From Pseudomonadota bacterium (GTDB lineage: Bacteria; Pseudomonadota; Gammaproteobacteria; Burkholderiales; Burkholderiaceae_C): a stretch of 64,000 nucleotides of DNA. The DNA lies in contig JAFEEG010000019.1 in the NCBI GenBank assembly GCA_018241225.1, positions 1 to 64,000 on the forward strand, written 5' to 3'. Positions within the stretch are counted from its first letter, which is position 1, and every line of letters starts with the position of its first letter. The notes beneath the pieces are model-generated. The model ran no database searches, was not told where the DNA came from, and worked only from the letters and a program-made list of their open reading frames with translations. Made by a program: the position numbers and the translations under genes. Positions 55,077-62,829 of this stretch are shown piece after piece.

Positions 55077-56054
55077 TCAGTCAAGGCTGATGTTGCCCCG
55101 CTTCACCAGCTCGCCGTAGATCTTCGACTTGGCTTGTGCGTTGCGCGTGATCTCCTCGGGCGACCAGGCCAGCGGTTCGAACGCGAAGGTGTCGAAGCGG
55201 GCGCGGATTTCCGGGTCGGCGATCACTTTGGCTACATCGGCATTGATTTTCGCCTTGATTGTGTCCGGGACGCCCTTGGGGGTAAGAAGTGAAACAAACG
55301 AGTTAACTTCCAGCGCGGCCGGACCACCCGCTTCGGCCATGGTGGGCACGTCGGGCATTTGCGGCACGCGCTTGGTGGCGGCCACGGCCAGGTACTTGAG
55401 CTTGCCCGCCTTGTAGATGCCCTGGCTGGACGGAATGCTGGCAAAGGCCCAGTCCACTTCGCCGGTGCCCACGTGCGCATACAGCTGCGACACCTCGCGG
55501 TACGGAATGTGGTTCATCTGCAGGCCGGCCAGCGCATCGAGCTGCTGCCCGCCCAGGTGCCCCGGGCTGCCCACGCCCCACGAGCCGTAGCTCACCTGGC
55601 CCGGCTTGGCCTTGGCGGCGGCAATGAGGTCGCTCATGTTCTTCCACTTGGACTGGCTGCTCACCGCCACGAAGAAGGGCGTGCGAAACAGCGACGCCAC
55701 CGGGTCGAAGTGGTCCAGCGTGTTGAAGTTCTTGGACTTGTAGAGGTGGGGCAGCGCAGCGATGTGCTCGCTATCGAGCTGCAGCAGCGTGTAGCCGTCG
55801 GGCGTGGCGCGCTTGGCCGCATCGATGGCGATGAAACCGCCGCCACCGGGCTTGTTGTCGATGGTGACGGTCTGGCCCCACAGCTTGCCCAGCTTGTCGC
55901 TGACCAGGCGCAGCACGGCGTCGGGGCCGCTGCCTGCCGCAAAGGGCGTGACGATGTTCACCGGCCGGCTGGGGTAGCTGGCGGCACCTTGCGCGAAGGC
56001 GGTGCCCAGGCAGAGCGCTGCGCTCAGGCCGGCGATGAGATGGCGTGCTTTCAT
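55077..56054 (-). CDS. Bug/TctC-family solute-binding protein (second)
   Basis: The 325-residue orphan receptor has a signal peptide ending GTAFA-QG (about residue 22). Conserved blocks are YPSRPVNIVTPFAAGSGPDAVLR, NKPGGGGFIAIDAAKRATPDGYTLL, YGSWGVGSPGHLGGQQLDALAG and HIPYREVSQ. It lies between the hydroxylase gene and the first Bug gene on the same strand, so it is transcribed with the gentisate pathway. Two receptors in one operon suggest uptake of two related ligands such as 3-hydroxybenzoate and gentisate, or one redundant copy. Confidence 0.92.
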   Translation of the reverse strand: MKARHLIAGLSAALCLGTAFAQGAASYPSRPVNIVTPFAAGSGPDAVLRLVSDKLGKLWGQTVTIDNKPGGGGFIAIDAAKRATPDGYTLLQLDSEHIAALPHLYKSKNFNTLDHFDPVASLFRTPFFVAVSSQSKWKNMSDLIAAAKAKPGQVSYGSWGVGSPGHLGGQQLDALAGLQMNHIPYREVSQLYAHVGTGEVDWAFASIPSSQGIYKAGKLKYLAVAATKRVPQMPDVPTMAEAGGPAALEVNSFVSLLTPKGVPDTIKAKINADVAKVIADPEIRARFDTFAFEPLAWSPEEITRNAQAKSKIYGELVKRGNISLD

Positions 56055-56103
56055 GGTCCTTGTCTCCGTTCTTCTCTTTGGTTGGAAATTCGTACGGGCG
56101 CTC

Positions 56104-57354
56104 TCACGCCGCCTTGAGTGCGCTGGGCGCGTCGTCCAGGCAATGCTCGGGGCGCCAGGCGTAGAGCCACTCCACCGCGTCGTAGAAGCGCTGCTGGCTG
56201 CGGCCCGGCCACAGGCCGTTGCGCACCAGGCGCTCCACGCCCTTGGCGTGATACAGGCGCCCCATCTCGCGCACCGACAGCACCACGCGGGCCGTGCGGG
56301 CCACCCGGGCCGCCTCGTACAGGCGGAAGGCGCGCGGCAGGTCGAAGCCACCGTCTTCGGCTTTGCAGCGCTCGATGGCCGCGCCCAGCGTGACCGCATC
56401 TTCCAGCGCCATGCAGGCGCCCTGTGCCAGGTACTGCATCATGGGATGCGCCGCATCGCCCAGCAGCGTGGCAGGGCCACGGCCCCATTGCTCCACCGGG
56501 TCGCGGTCGGCGGTGCTCCAGCGGCGCCACGAGCTGGGCAGGCTCAGCAACTGGCGCGGACGCTCGTGGATGCCTTCGAAATACGACAGCACCTCTTCCT
56601 GGCTGCCCTCGCTCACGCCCCACTCTTCCGCCTCGCGGCTGTGGAAGGTGACGACCAGGTTGTATTGCTCGCCGCCGCGCAGCGGGTAGTGCACCAGGTG
56701 GCAGTTGGGGCCGGCCCACACCACCGGCGCATTCCAGCGCAGGTCGGCCGGCATCTGCTCGGCCGGCACCACGGCGCGGTACACCACATGGCCCGACACG
56801 CGCGGAGCATCGCCCAGCAACTGGGCACGCACCACCGACTTCACGCCATCGCAGCCGACCACGGCCTGCGCGCGGAAGGTGCGGCCGTCGCGCGTGATGG
56901 CCACGACGCCGTCATCGCCGATTTCCAGGTGCTCGACGGCAGCCGAGGTGTGGAAGCGGATGAGCGGGTTGGCCTTCACCGCCTCGAAGATGGCGCCGTG
57001 CAGGTCGGCGCGGTGGCTCACCGCATAGGGGTTGCGAAAGCGTGCGCGGAATTCCTCGCCCACTTCCACCGAGGCCACTTCGCTGCAGTCCACCGCATCC
57101 ATCATCACCAGCCGCTCGGTGAACACGGCCTTGCTGCGCACCGCCTCGCCCACGCCCAGCGCATCGAGCGCTGCAAAGGCATTGGGGCCCAGTTGCAGGC
57201 CGGCGCCGATCTCGCCAATGGTGGCGCTCTGCTCCAGCAGTTCCACCTGCAGCCCCAGGCGCGCCAGGGACAGCGCGGCGGCCAGGCCGCCGATGCCGCC
57301 GCCCACCAGCAGCACGGTGTTTGCAGAGGAAGACGTTGACGATGCGGTGCTCAT
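56104..57354 (-). CDS. FAD-dependent 3-hydroxybenzoate 6-monooxygenase
   Basis: This 416-residue class A flavoprotein hydroxylase has the GxGxxG motif (LLVGGGIGGLAAALSLARLG), the DG motif VVGCDGVKSVVRAQL and the GD motif TLLGDAAHPMMQYLAQGACMALEDA. The overall pattern is that of 3-hydroxybenzoate 6-hydroxylases (MhbM/NagX-like) and salicylate 1-hydroxylases. Association with gentisate dioxygenase and fumarylpyruvate hydrolase indicates gentisate formation, i.e. 3-hydroxybenzoate as substrate, although a salicylate 5-hydroxylating activity cannot be excluded. Confidence 0.9.
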   Translation of the reverse strand: MSTASSTSSSANTVLLVGGGIGGLAAALSLARLGLQVELLEQSATIGEIGAGLQLGPNAFAALDALGVGEAVRSKAVFTERLVMMDAVDCSEVASVEVGEEFRARFRNPYAVSHRADLHGAIFEAVKANPLIRFHTSAAVEHLEIGDDGVVAITRDGRTFRAQAVVGCDGVKSVVRAQLLGDAPRVSGHVVYRAVVPAEQMPADLRWNAPVVWAGPNCHLVHYPLRGGEQYNLVVTFHSREAEEWGVSEGSQEEVLSYFEGIHERPRQLLSLPSSWRRWSTADRDPVEQWGRGPATLLGDAAHPMMQYLAQGACMALEDAVTLGAAIERCKAEDGGFDLPRAFRLYEAARVARTARVVLSVREMGRLYHAKGVERLVRNGLWPGRSQQRFYDAVEWLYAWRPEHCLDDAPSALKAA

Positions 57355-57372
57355 GGCAGGCTCCTTGACGGG

Positions 57373-58077
57373 TCAGGCGATGTCGACCGACAGCGCATCG
57401 AGGCCGTCGATGCGCACCTCGATGCGCTGGCCGCGCTGCACCGCGCCCACGCCCTCGGGCGTGCCGGTGAAGATCAGGTCGCCCGGCTGCAGCTCGAACA
57501 GGGTCGACAGGTTGGCGATGACTTCGCTCACCGACCAGATCAGGTGCGTGATGTCGCTCTTCTGCCTGGTCTGCCCGTCCACCGTGAGCGTGATGGCGCC
57601 CTGGTTGATTTCGCCGGCGTCGGCCAGGCGGCGCACCGGGCCGACGGGCGCGGAGTGGTCGAAGGCCTTGCCGATCTCCCAGGGCCGGCCGGCCTCGCGC
57701 ATCTTCATCTGCAGGTCGCGCCGGGTCATGTCCAGGCCCACGGCGTAGCCGTAGATGTGCTGCGCCGCTGCCTCGACGGCGATGTTGCTGCCGCCCTTGC
57801 CGATGGCCACCACCAGTTCGGCCTCGAAGTGGTAGTTGCTGGTCAGGCCCGGATAGGGAATGCGGCCCGCCTCGCCGGCGGCAACCGGCACCACGGACGC
57901 GTCGTCGTTGGGCTTGCAGAAGAAGAAGGGCGGTTCGCGGTCGGGGTCGAAGCCCATCTCGCGGGCATGCGCCGCGTAGTTGCGGCCCACGCAGTACACG
58001 CGGCGCACCGGAAACTGGTCGGCGGTGCCGACCACGGGAAGGCCCACCACCTTGGGCGGGTTCACGACATAGGCCAT
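57373..58077 (-). CDS. Fumarylpyruvate hydrolase (FAH family)
   Basis: The 234-residue FAH-fold hydrolase has YCVGRNYAAHAREMG, the metal-binding Glu pair in YHFEAELVVAIG, TRRDLQMKMREAGRPWEIGKAFDHSAP, and the C-terminal FTGTPEGVGAVQRGQ. In gentisate pathways this enzyme splits fumarylpyruvate (after isomerisation of maleylpyruvate) into fumarate and pyruvate. No maleylpyruvate isomerase gene is seen in this cluster, so the isomerase must lie elsewhere or direct maleylpyruvate hydrolysis is used. It starts directly after the dioxygenase, 51 bp away. Confidence 0.92.
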   Translation of the reverse strand: MAYVVNPPKVVGLPVVGTADQFPVRRVYCVGRNYAAHAREMGFDPDREPPFFFCKPNDDASVVPVAAGEAGRIPYPGLTSNYHFEAELVVAIGKGGSNIAVEAAAQHIYGYAVGLDMTRRDLQMKMREAGRPWEIGKAFDHSAPVGPVRRLADAGEINQGAITLTVDGQTRQKSDITHLIWSVSEVIANLSTLFELQPGDLIFTGTPEGVGAVQRGQRIEVRIDGLDALSVDIA

Positions 58078-58088
58078 GGAAATCTCCT

Positions 58089-58108
58089 GCCGCGCGTTGG
58101 CGCGCGGC
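58089..58108. other. Intercistronic stem-loop
   Basis: GCCGCGCG (58089-58096) and CGCGCGGC (58101-58108) form a perfect 8-bp stem with a 4-nt loop between the gentisate dioxygenase and hydrolase genes. With no T-run it may stabilise or process the polycistronic mRNA. Confidence 0.4.
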
Positions 58109-58128
58109 TCAAATGGAACAAGGGAAAA

Positions 58129-59208
58129 TCAGAGGAAGGCTTCGCGCAGCACGCCCATGGCTTGCTGAACGGGGCGGTCGGAGAAGCTGAACAGCACCAC
58201 GTCTTCGCCAGCAGCGGCATCGAGCCGCAGCGGCGCCCACGAGGGCACCACGAAGGTGTCGCGCGGGCCGAAGTCGAAGGACTCGTCGCCGATATGCGCA
58301 CGGCCCCGTCCTTCCACCACGCTGTAGACGCTGCCATCGGTACTGCGATGCACCTTGCCGGCAAAGCCCTTGGGCAGAAGCTGCAGGAAGGTCGCGATGG
58401 TGGGCATGGGCGCGCCGCCGGTCAGCGGATTGACGTAGCGCAGCTTGTGGCCTTGCCAGGCATCGGCCGCCTCGCTCTTGCGCAGTTGCTCCAGCGCCTC
58501 GCGGCTGCGGGCATAGGGGTAGCTGAAGATGGGCGAGGTGGGCGTGCTGTGGTCGTGGCGCACCGGCACCATGTTGTGGCCGAAGCGGGCGAAGCTGTTG
58601 CCCTCGGCGCGCGTCACGCCCTGCATGCGCTTCTCGTCGTTCTCGGCAAAGCCGGCGTCGAAGAAGCGCAGCATCGGGATGTCCAGGCCGTCGAGCCAGA
58701 CCACCGGCTCGCTCTGCCCTTCGATGCCCTCGTTGCCATGGTCATGCCAGGCCCACGAGGGCGTGATGATGAAGTCGCCGGGGTACATGGTGGTGCGCTC
58801 GCCCTCCACCGTGGTGTAGGCACCCTTGCCGTCCACGATGAAGCGCAGCGCCGACTGCACGTGGCGGTGCGAGGGCGCCACCTCGCCGGGCATGATGAGT
58901 TGCAGCCCGGCGTAGAGCGACTGCGTGATGCTGGCGCGGCCGGGCAGCGCCGGGTTCTCAAGAATCAGCACGCGGCGCACCGCCTCTTCGGCGGTGATCA
59001 GCTCGGCCGACTGCATGAGCAGCGGGCGCACGACTTCGTCGTAGCGCCACAAAGCCGGCACGCAGGGCGTCTGCGGCTCGCGCGGCACCAGCGTGTGCAG
59101 CGACTCCCATAGCGGCGAGAGGTTGAGCGGGCGGATGCGCTCGTAGTAGGCGGCGCGCTCGTCGCTGTTGGTGCGGGCGGCGCCTTTTTGCAGGCTGGCT
59201 GTGCTCAT
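58129..59208 (-). CDS. gtdA: Gentisate 1,2-dioxygenase
   Basis: This 359-residue bicupin dioxygenase cleaves gentisate to maleylpyruvate with Fe(II). First-cupin ligands are in [15 protein letters not shown] and [11 protein letters not shown], and second-cupin residues are in [18 protein letters not shown]. The N-terminal region ([18 protein letters not shown]) matches the family. It is the first gene of the aromatic operon and diverges from a LysR gene. ATG 59208 is the conserved start; the in-frame codon at 59247 is an unlikely extension. Confidence 0.95.
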   Translation of the reverse strand: MSTASLQKGAARTNSDERAAYYERIRPLNLSPLWESLHTLVPREPQTPCVPALWRYDEVVRPLLMQSAELITAEEAVRRVLILENPALPGRASITQSLYAGLQLIMPGEVAPSHRHVQSALRFIVDGKGAYTTVEGERTTMYPGDFIITPSWAWHDHGNEGIEGQSEPVVWLDGLDIPMLRFFDAGFAENDEKRMQGVTRAEGNSFARFGHNMVPVRHDHSTPTSPIFSYPYARSREALEQLRKSEAADAWQGHKLRYVNPLTGGAPMPTIATFLQLLPKGFAGKVHRSTDGSVYSVVEGRGRAHIGDESFDFGPRDTFVVPSWAPLRLDAAAGEDVVLFSFSDRPVQQAMGVLREAFL

Positions 59209-59268
59209 GGGGCTGTCTCCTTGGGGCTGGGCGGATTGTTCGCCCACCCCACTATTTCCTCAAGACGC

Positions 59269-59278
59269 ATTGGCCAAT
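59269..59278. promoter_or_regulatory. Palindrome in the gtdA-LysR divergent region
   Basis: ATTGGCCAAT is a perfect 10-bp palindrome roughly midway between the gtdA and LysR starts, followed by a related GGGCAAAT. It is the best candidate for a LysR recognition element controlling the gentisate operon. Confidence 0.4.
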
Positions 59279-59335
59279 AGGGCAAATCTCGTTTTCAGAT
59301 AATGCTCGGACAGCACCGAAGGAAAGAAGGAAGCC

Positions 59336-60271
59336 ATGGCAGGCCTGGACCTGGACTGGATCAGCGTGTTCGACGAGGTCTATCAAGGCGGCAGCGTGTC
59401 GAAGGCGGCCGAGCGCCTGGGCCTGGCCCAGTCCGCGGCGAGCACGGCCTTGAACAAGCTGCGCCAGCATTTCGATGACCGCCTGTTCACCCGAACCGCC
59501 CAGGGCATGCTGCCCACGCCGCGCGCGCAGGAGCTCTATCCCGCCCTGCGCGAAGTGCTGGCCCAACTGGAAATCGCACGCGGCAGCCGCGTGGCCTTCG
59601 ACCCGGCCACGGCCCAGCGCAACTTCCGCATCTGCCTGACCGACATCAGCGAGGTGGTGCTGCTGCCCGCGCTGCTGGGCCACCTGCGCCAGGCCGCGCC
59701 GGGCGTGCGCATCGAGACCGAGATCGTCTCCACCGCCAGCGCCCGCCGCCTGGAAGACGGCGAAGTCGACCTGGCGGTGGGCTTCATGCCGCAGCTGGAC
59801 GCGGGCTTCTACCAGCAGACGCTGTTCAAGCAGAACTTCGTGTGCCTGGTGGCGCAGAGCCATCCACGCATCACCGGCAGCAAGATGACCGTCAAGCGCT
59901 TCTCGGCGGAGGCGCATGCGGTGGTGAGCTCATCGGGCACCGGCCACGCCATTGTCGACAAGACCATCGCGCGCCAGGGCATCGAGCGGCGCGTGGTCAC
60001 GCAGCTTTCCAGCTTCCTGGGCGTGGCTCGGATCGTGGCGCGCACCGAGCTGCTGGTGATCGTGCCGCGCGTGCTGGGCGAGGTGCTGGCCACGCAGGAG
60101 CCGGTGAAGATGGTGGAGCCGCCCTTCGCCCTGCCGCCCTACGCGGTCAAGCAGCACTGGCACGAGCGCTTCCATGCCGACGCCGGCAACGTGTGGCTGC
60201 GCCGCACCATGGCGCAGCTTTTCGGCGGCGGCGGCGAAGTTCATCCCGATGCGGGCGCGGCGCTCGCATAA
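59336..60271 (+). CDS. LysR-family regulator of the gentisate operon
   Basis: The 311-residue LTTR has the winged helix DLDWISVFDEVYQGGSVSKAAERLGLAQSAASTALNKLRQHF (core SVSKAAERLGLAQSAASTALNKLR) and RTAQGMLPTPRAQEL, the NodD/NahR-like branch that senses aromatic compounds. The effector domain ends LPPYAVKQHWHERFHADAGNVWLR, also typical of NahR/LinR relatives. It is divergent from gtdA across 127 bp, so it probably activates the operon with an aromatic acid inducer. Confidence 0.93.
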   Translation: MAGLDLDWISVFDEVYQGGSVSKAAERLGLAQSAASTALNKLRQHFDDRLFTRTAQGMLPTPRAQELYPALREVLAQLEIARGSRVAFDPATAQRNFRICLTDISEVVLLPALLGHLRQAAPGVRIETEIVSTASARRLEDGEVDLAVGFMPQLDAGFYQQTLFKQNFVCLVAQSHPRITGSKMTVKRFSAEAHAVVSSSGTGHAIVDKTIARQGIERRVVTQLSSFLGVARIVARTELLVIVPRVLGEVLATQEPVKMVEPPFALPPYAVKQHWHERFHADAGNVWLRRTMAQLFGGGGEVHPDAGAALA

Positions 60272-60309
60272 TTTGCGGCACAAGATCCATACCGGCCAAG
60301 GAGGCCTCC

Positions 60310-60756
60310 ATGTCCAGCATCACCCTGCGCTTCCTGGCCGAACCCAGCACCGTCAACTTCGGCGGCAAGGTGCACGGCGGCACGGTCATGAAGTGGATCG
60401 ACGAGGCCGGCTACGCCTGCGCCACCAGCTGGTCCAAGCGCTACTGCGTCACCGTGTTCATCGGCAGCATCCGCTTTCATCGGCCCATCCGCATTGGCGA
60501 ACTGGTGGAAGTGGAGGCCCGCATGGTCTTCACCGGCAGCACCAGCATGAACATCTCGGTGGAAGTGCGCAGTGGCGACATGAAGTCCGGCGGCGAACTG
60601 CAGAAGACCACCGAATGCCTGATCGTCTTCGTGGCGGTCGATGAAGACGGACGCCCGGTGCCGGTGGACACCTTCACGCCCGAGACGCCGCACGCCATGG
60701 CTTTGGCAGAGCGGGTGAAGGCCTATCTGGCGGCCAGCCGCTCGGCGGGCGGCTGA
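60310..60756 (+). CDS. Acyl-CoA thioesterase (YciA-type hotdog)
   Basis: This 148-residue single-hotdog thioesterase has the family blocks NFGGKVHGGTVMKWIDEAGYACATSWSKRYCVTVFIGSIRFHRPIRIGELVEVEA; the catalytic helix is GGKVHGGTVMKWIDEA with the conserved Asp in WIDE. These enzymes hydrolyse short to medium acyl-CoA. The gene lies 38 bp after the LysR stop on the same strand and may be co-transcribed with it by chance. ATG 60310 is preceded by GGAGG in AAGGAGGCC. Confidence 0.92.
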   Translation: MSSITLRFLAEPSTVNFGGKVHGGTVMKWIDEAGYACATSWSKRYCVTVFIGSIRFHRPIRIGELVEVEARMVFTGSTSMNISVEVRSGDMKSGGELQKTTECLIVFVAVDEDGRPVPVDTFTPETPHAMALAERVKAYLAASRSAGG

Positions 60757-60774
60757 CGCAGCGCCACCGGCCGC

Positions 60775-61665
60775 TCAGTCGCGCAGCAGCGAATCCGCCA
60801 GCTCGCGCAGGACGGGCAGTGCCGGCGCCTCGGTGCGCCGCGCCAGCGTGACCACCGCAAAGCGCGCCACGCGTTCGAGCGCCGGGCGCATGTCCAGCTC
60901 CACCAGCTTGGGCGCCGATGCGCGAATGGCCAGCAGCACCGCGTCACTGCTGCGCGCCACCTCGACCAGGCTGGGCAGTTCCTCGCACTGCAGGGTGACG
61001 CAGGCAGAGGGATGCGCCTGCGGCCCATACGCCTCGACCAGCGCGGCCGCCACCTGGTCGCTCAGCGGCGTGGAGGCAATGGGGTAGCGCTGCACATCGG
61101 CAAACCGCACCCCACCCTGGCGCTTGCGGCGCAAGAGCGGATGGCCGGGCCGGCACATGAACACGCCGCGCATCTCGCGCACGGTGTCCAGCTTCAGGTC
61201 GGGCGCGGGCTTGAGCGAGAGCGCATCCACCACCAGCGCGTCCAGCGTGCGGGCGCGCAGCGCCTGCACAAGCAGGTCGATGTGGCCGCGCGCCACCACC
61301 ACCCGCACCTTCGGATGCCGCTCGGCCATGCGCATGAGCAAGGGCGTCATCAGCATGGCGCCAGGGCCCGAGCCCATGCCCACGCGCAGCTCGCCCCCTT
61401 CGGCCTGGCCCATCAGGCGGCTGCTGTCCAGCAGTTCGTCGGCATCGAGCACCAGGTGGCGCGAACGCTCGAGCACCCGCTTTCCAAATGGCGTGAGCTC
61501 GTTGCGCCGCCCCACGCGGTCGAACAGGGGCAGGCCCAGTTCATCCTCCAGCGCGCGGATGCTGCGGCTGAGCGCCGGCTGGGTGAGGTGCATGGCCTGC
61601 GCCGAAGCGCTGAAGGAGCCGGTGGCGGCCAGCGAGATCAGATGCCGAAGCTGCACCAGGGTCAT
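60775..61665 (-). CDS. LysR-family transcriptional regulator
   Basis: The 296-residue LTTR has a standard winged helix (QLRHLISLAATGSFSASAQAMHLTQPALSRSIRALEDELGLPLFDR, core SASAQAMHLTQPALSRSIRALE) and an effector domain beginning GELRVGMGSGPGAMLM. It is divergent from a Bug receptor/M20 peptidase pair, its probable targets. A T-N11-A dyad (61687-61699) lies 21 bp upstream of its start. ATG 61665 (MTLVQLRHL) is the family start; a GTG at 61671 is possible. Confidence 0.92.
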   Translation of the reverse strand: MTLVQLRHLISLAATGSFSASAQAMHLTQPALSRSIRALEDELGLPLFDRVGRRNELTPFGKRVLERSRHLVLDADELLDSSRLMGQAEGGELRVGMGSGPGAMLMTPLLMRMAERHPKVRVVVARGHIDLLVQALRARTLDALVVDALSLKPAPDLKLDTVREMRGVFMCRPGHPLLRRKRQGGVRFADVQRYPIASTPLSDQVAAALVEAYGPQAHPSACVTLQCEELPSLVEVARSSDAVLLAIRASAPKLVELDMRPALERVARFAVVTLARRTEAPALPVLRELADSLLRD

Positions 61666-61685
61666 GGGCACACACGCGTTCTCGA

Positions 61686-61700
61686 ATGAGTTCGACTCAT
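61686..61700. promoter_or_regulatory. LysR-type T-N11-A operator
   Basis: ATGAGT-TCG-ACTCAT is a perfect 15-bp palindrome containing TGAGTTCGACTCA, an exact T-N11-A LysR box. It lies between the divergent LysR and Bug receptor genes. An AATGCATT palindrome 15 bp away may be a second half of the operator. Confidence 0.6.
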
Positions 61701-61810
61701 GCTAATGCAACAAACAATGCATTGGACGCAGCATTTGCCCGAACCTACGATGACTTGGCGCCCTTCTCCCCGGCCCGCGGCGCATTCAAGAACCACCACG
61801 GAAGAGACAA

Positions 61811-62806
61811 ATGACCAAGCCCATGTTCCTGCGCAGGCGCGACCTGCTTGCCACCGGCCTGCTGGCTGCCACCGGCGCCGCGTCGCTGGCCCAACAGCCC
61901 TACCCTGCCAAGCCGGTGAGCCTGATGGTTCCGTACCCGGCCGGCGGCCCGTCCGACGCCATCGCGCGGATCTTTGCCACGCCCCTGGGCGGCGCGCTGG
62001 GTCAGTCGGTGATCGTGGAGAACCTGGGCGGCGCCAGCGGTGCCATCGCCGCACAGAAGGTGCTGGCCGCGCCGGCCGACGGCTACTACGTCTTCCAGGG
62101 TTCGCCCAACGAGGTGATCCTGGTGCCGCTGGTGAATGCGGCGGTCAAGCTCAAGACCGAGGACTTCCGCCTGGTCGCGCCGGTGGCCGATGCGGTCATG
62201 GTGTTCCTCACGCGAAAGGACCTGCCGGTCAGCAGCGTGGACGAGCTCATCGCCCTGGCCCGCAAGACGCCCGAGCGGCCGCTGAGCTACGGCAGCGTGG
62301 GCATCGGCTCGCTCTACCACCTGCTGCTGGAAAAGGTACAGCAGCAGGCAGGTATCAAGCTCAACCACATTCCCTACAAGGGCAACGCGCCGCTGCTGTC
62401 GGACATTGCCGGCGGCCAGGTCGACTTCGCGGTGCTGGTTTACAGCGCCGCCATGGGCACCATGGCCGAGCAGGGCCGCCTCAAGGTGATCGGCCAGCTG
62501 GGCGCGCAGCGCTCCGAGCTGCTGGCCAACGTGCCGGCCATGAGCGAGACCAAGGAGCTCAAGGACTTCGACTACAAGACCTGGAGCGGCCTGATGGTGC
62601 CCAAGAAGACGCCTGAAGACGTGCTGCAGCGCCTGCACAAGGCCATCGGCGCATCGCTGGCCGACCCGAGCGTGCGCTCGCAGCTGGCCGCGCAGACGCA
62701 GCTGGCTTCGGCGCCCATGTCGCTGGCCGACGCCCAGAAGTTCTTCGAGAACGAAACCACCCGCTACCGCGCCATCGCAAAATCGATCAACCTGCAACCC
62801 CTTTGA
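61811..62806 (+). CDS. Bug/TctC-family solute-binding protein (third)
   Basis: The 331-residue orphan receptor has a twin-arginine N-terminus (FLRRRDLLATGLLAATG) and cleavage near ASLA-QQ (residue 28). Conserved blocks are YPAKPVSLMVPYPAGGPSDAIARIF, NLGGASGAIAAQKVLAAPADGYYVF, YGSVGIGSLYHLLLEKV and HIPYKGNAPLLSDIAGGQVDF. No TctAB genes are present. It precedes an M20 peptidase gene by 23 bp in the same operon, so the ligand may be an N-acyl amino acid, hippurate-type amide or similar substrate of that enzyme. Confidence 0.93.
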   Translation: MTKPMFLRRRDLLATGLLAATGAASLAQQPYPAKPVSLMVPYPAGGPSDAIARIFATPLGGALGQSVIVENLGGASGAIAAQKVLAAPADGYYVFQGSPNEVILVPLVNAAVKLKTEDFRLVAPVADAVMVFLTRKDLPVSSVDELIALARKTPERPLSYGSVGIGSLYHLLLEKVQQQAGIKLNHIPYKGNAPLLSDIAGGQVDFAVLVYSAAMGTMAEQGRLKVIGQLGAQRSELLANVPAMSETKELKDFDYKTWSGLMVPKKTPEDVLQRLHKAIGASLADPSVRSQLAAQTQLASAPMSLADAQKFFENETTRYRAIAKSINLQPL

Positions 62807-62829
62807 AGACCACCCGGAGCCAGCCGCAC

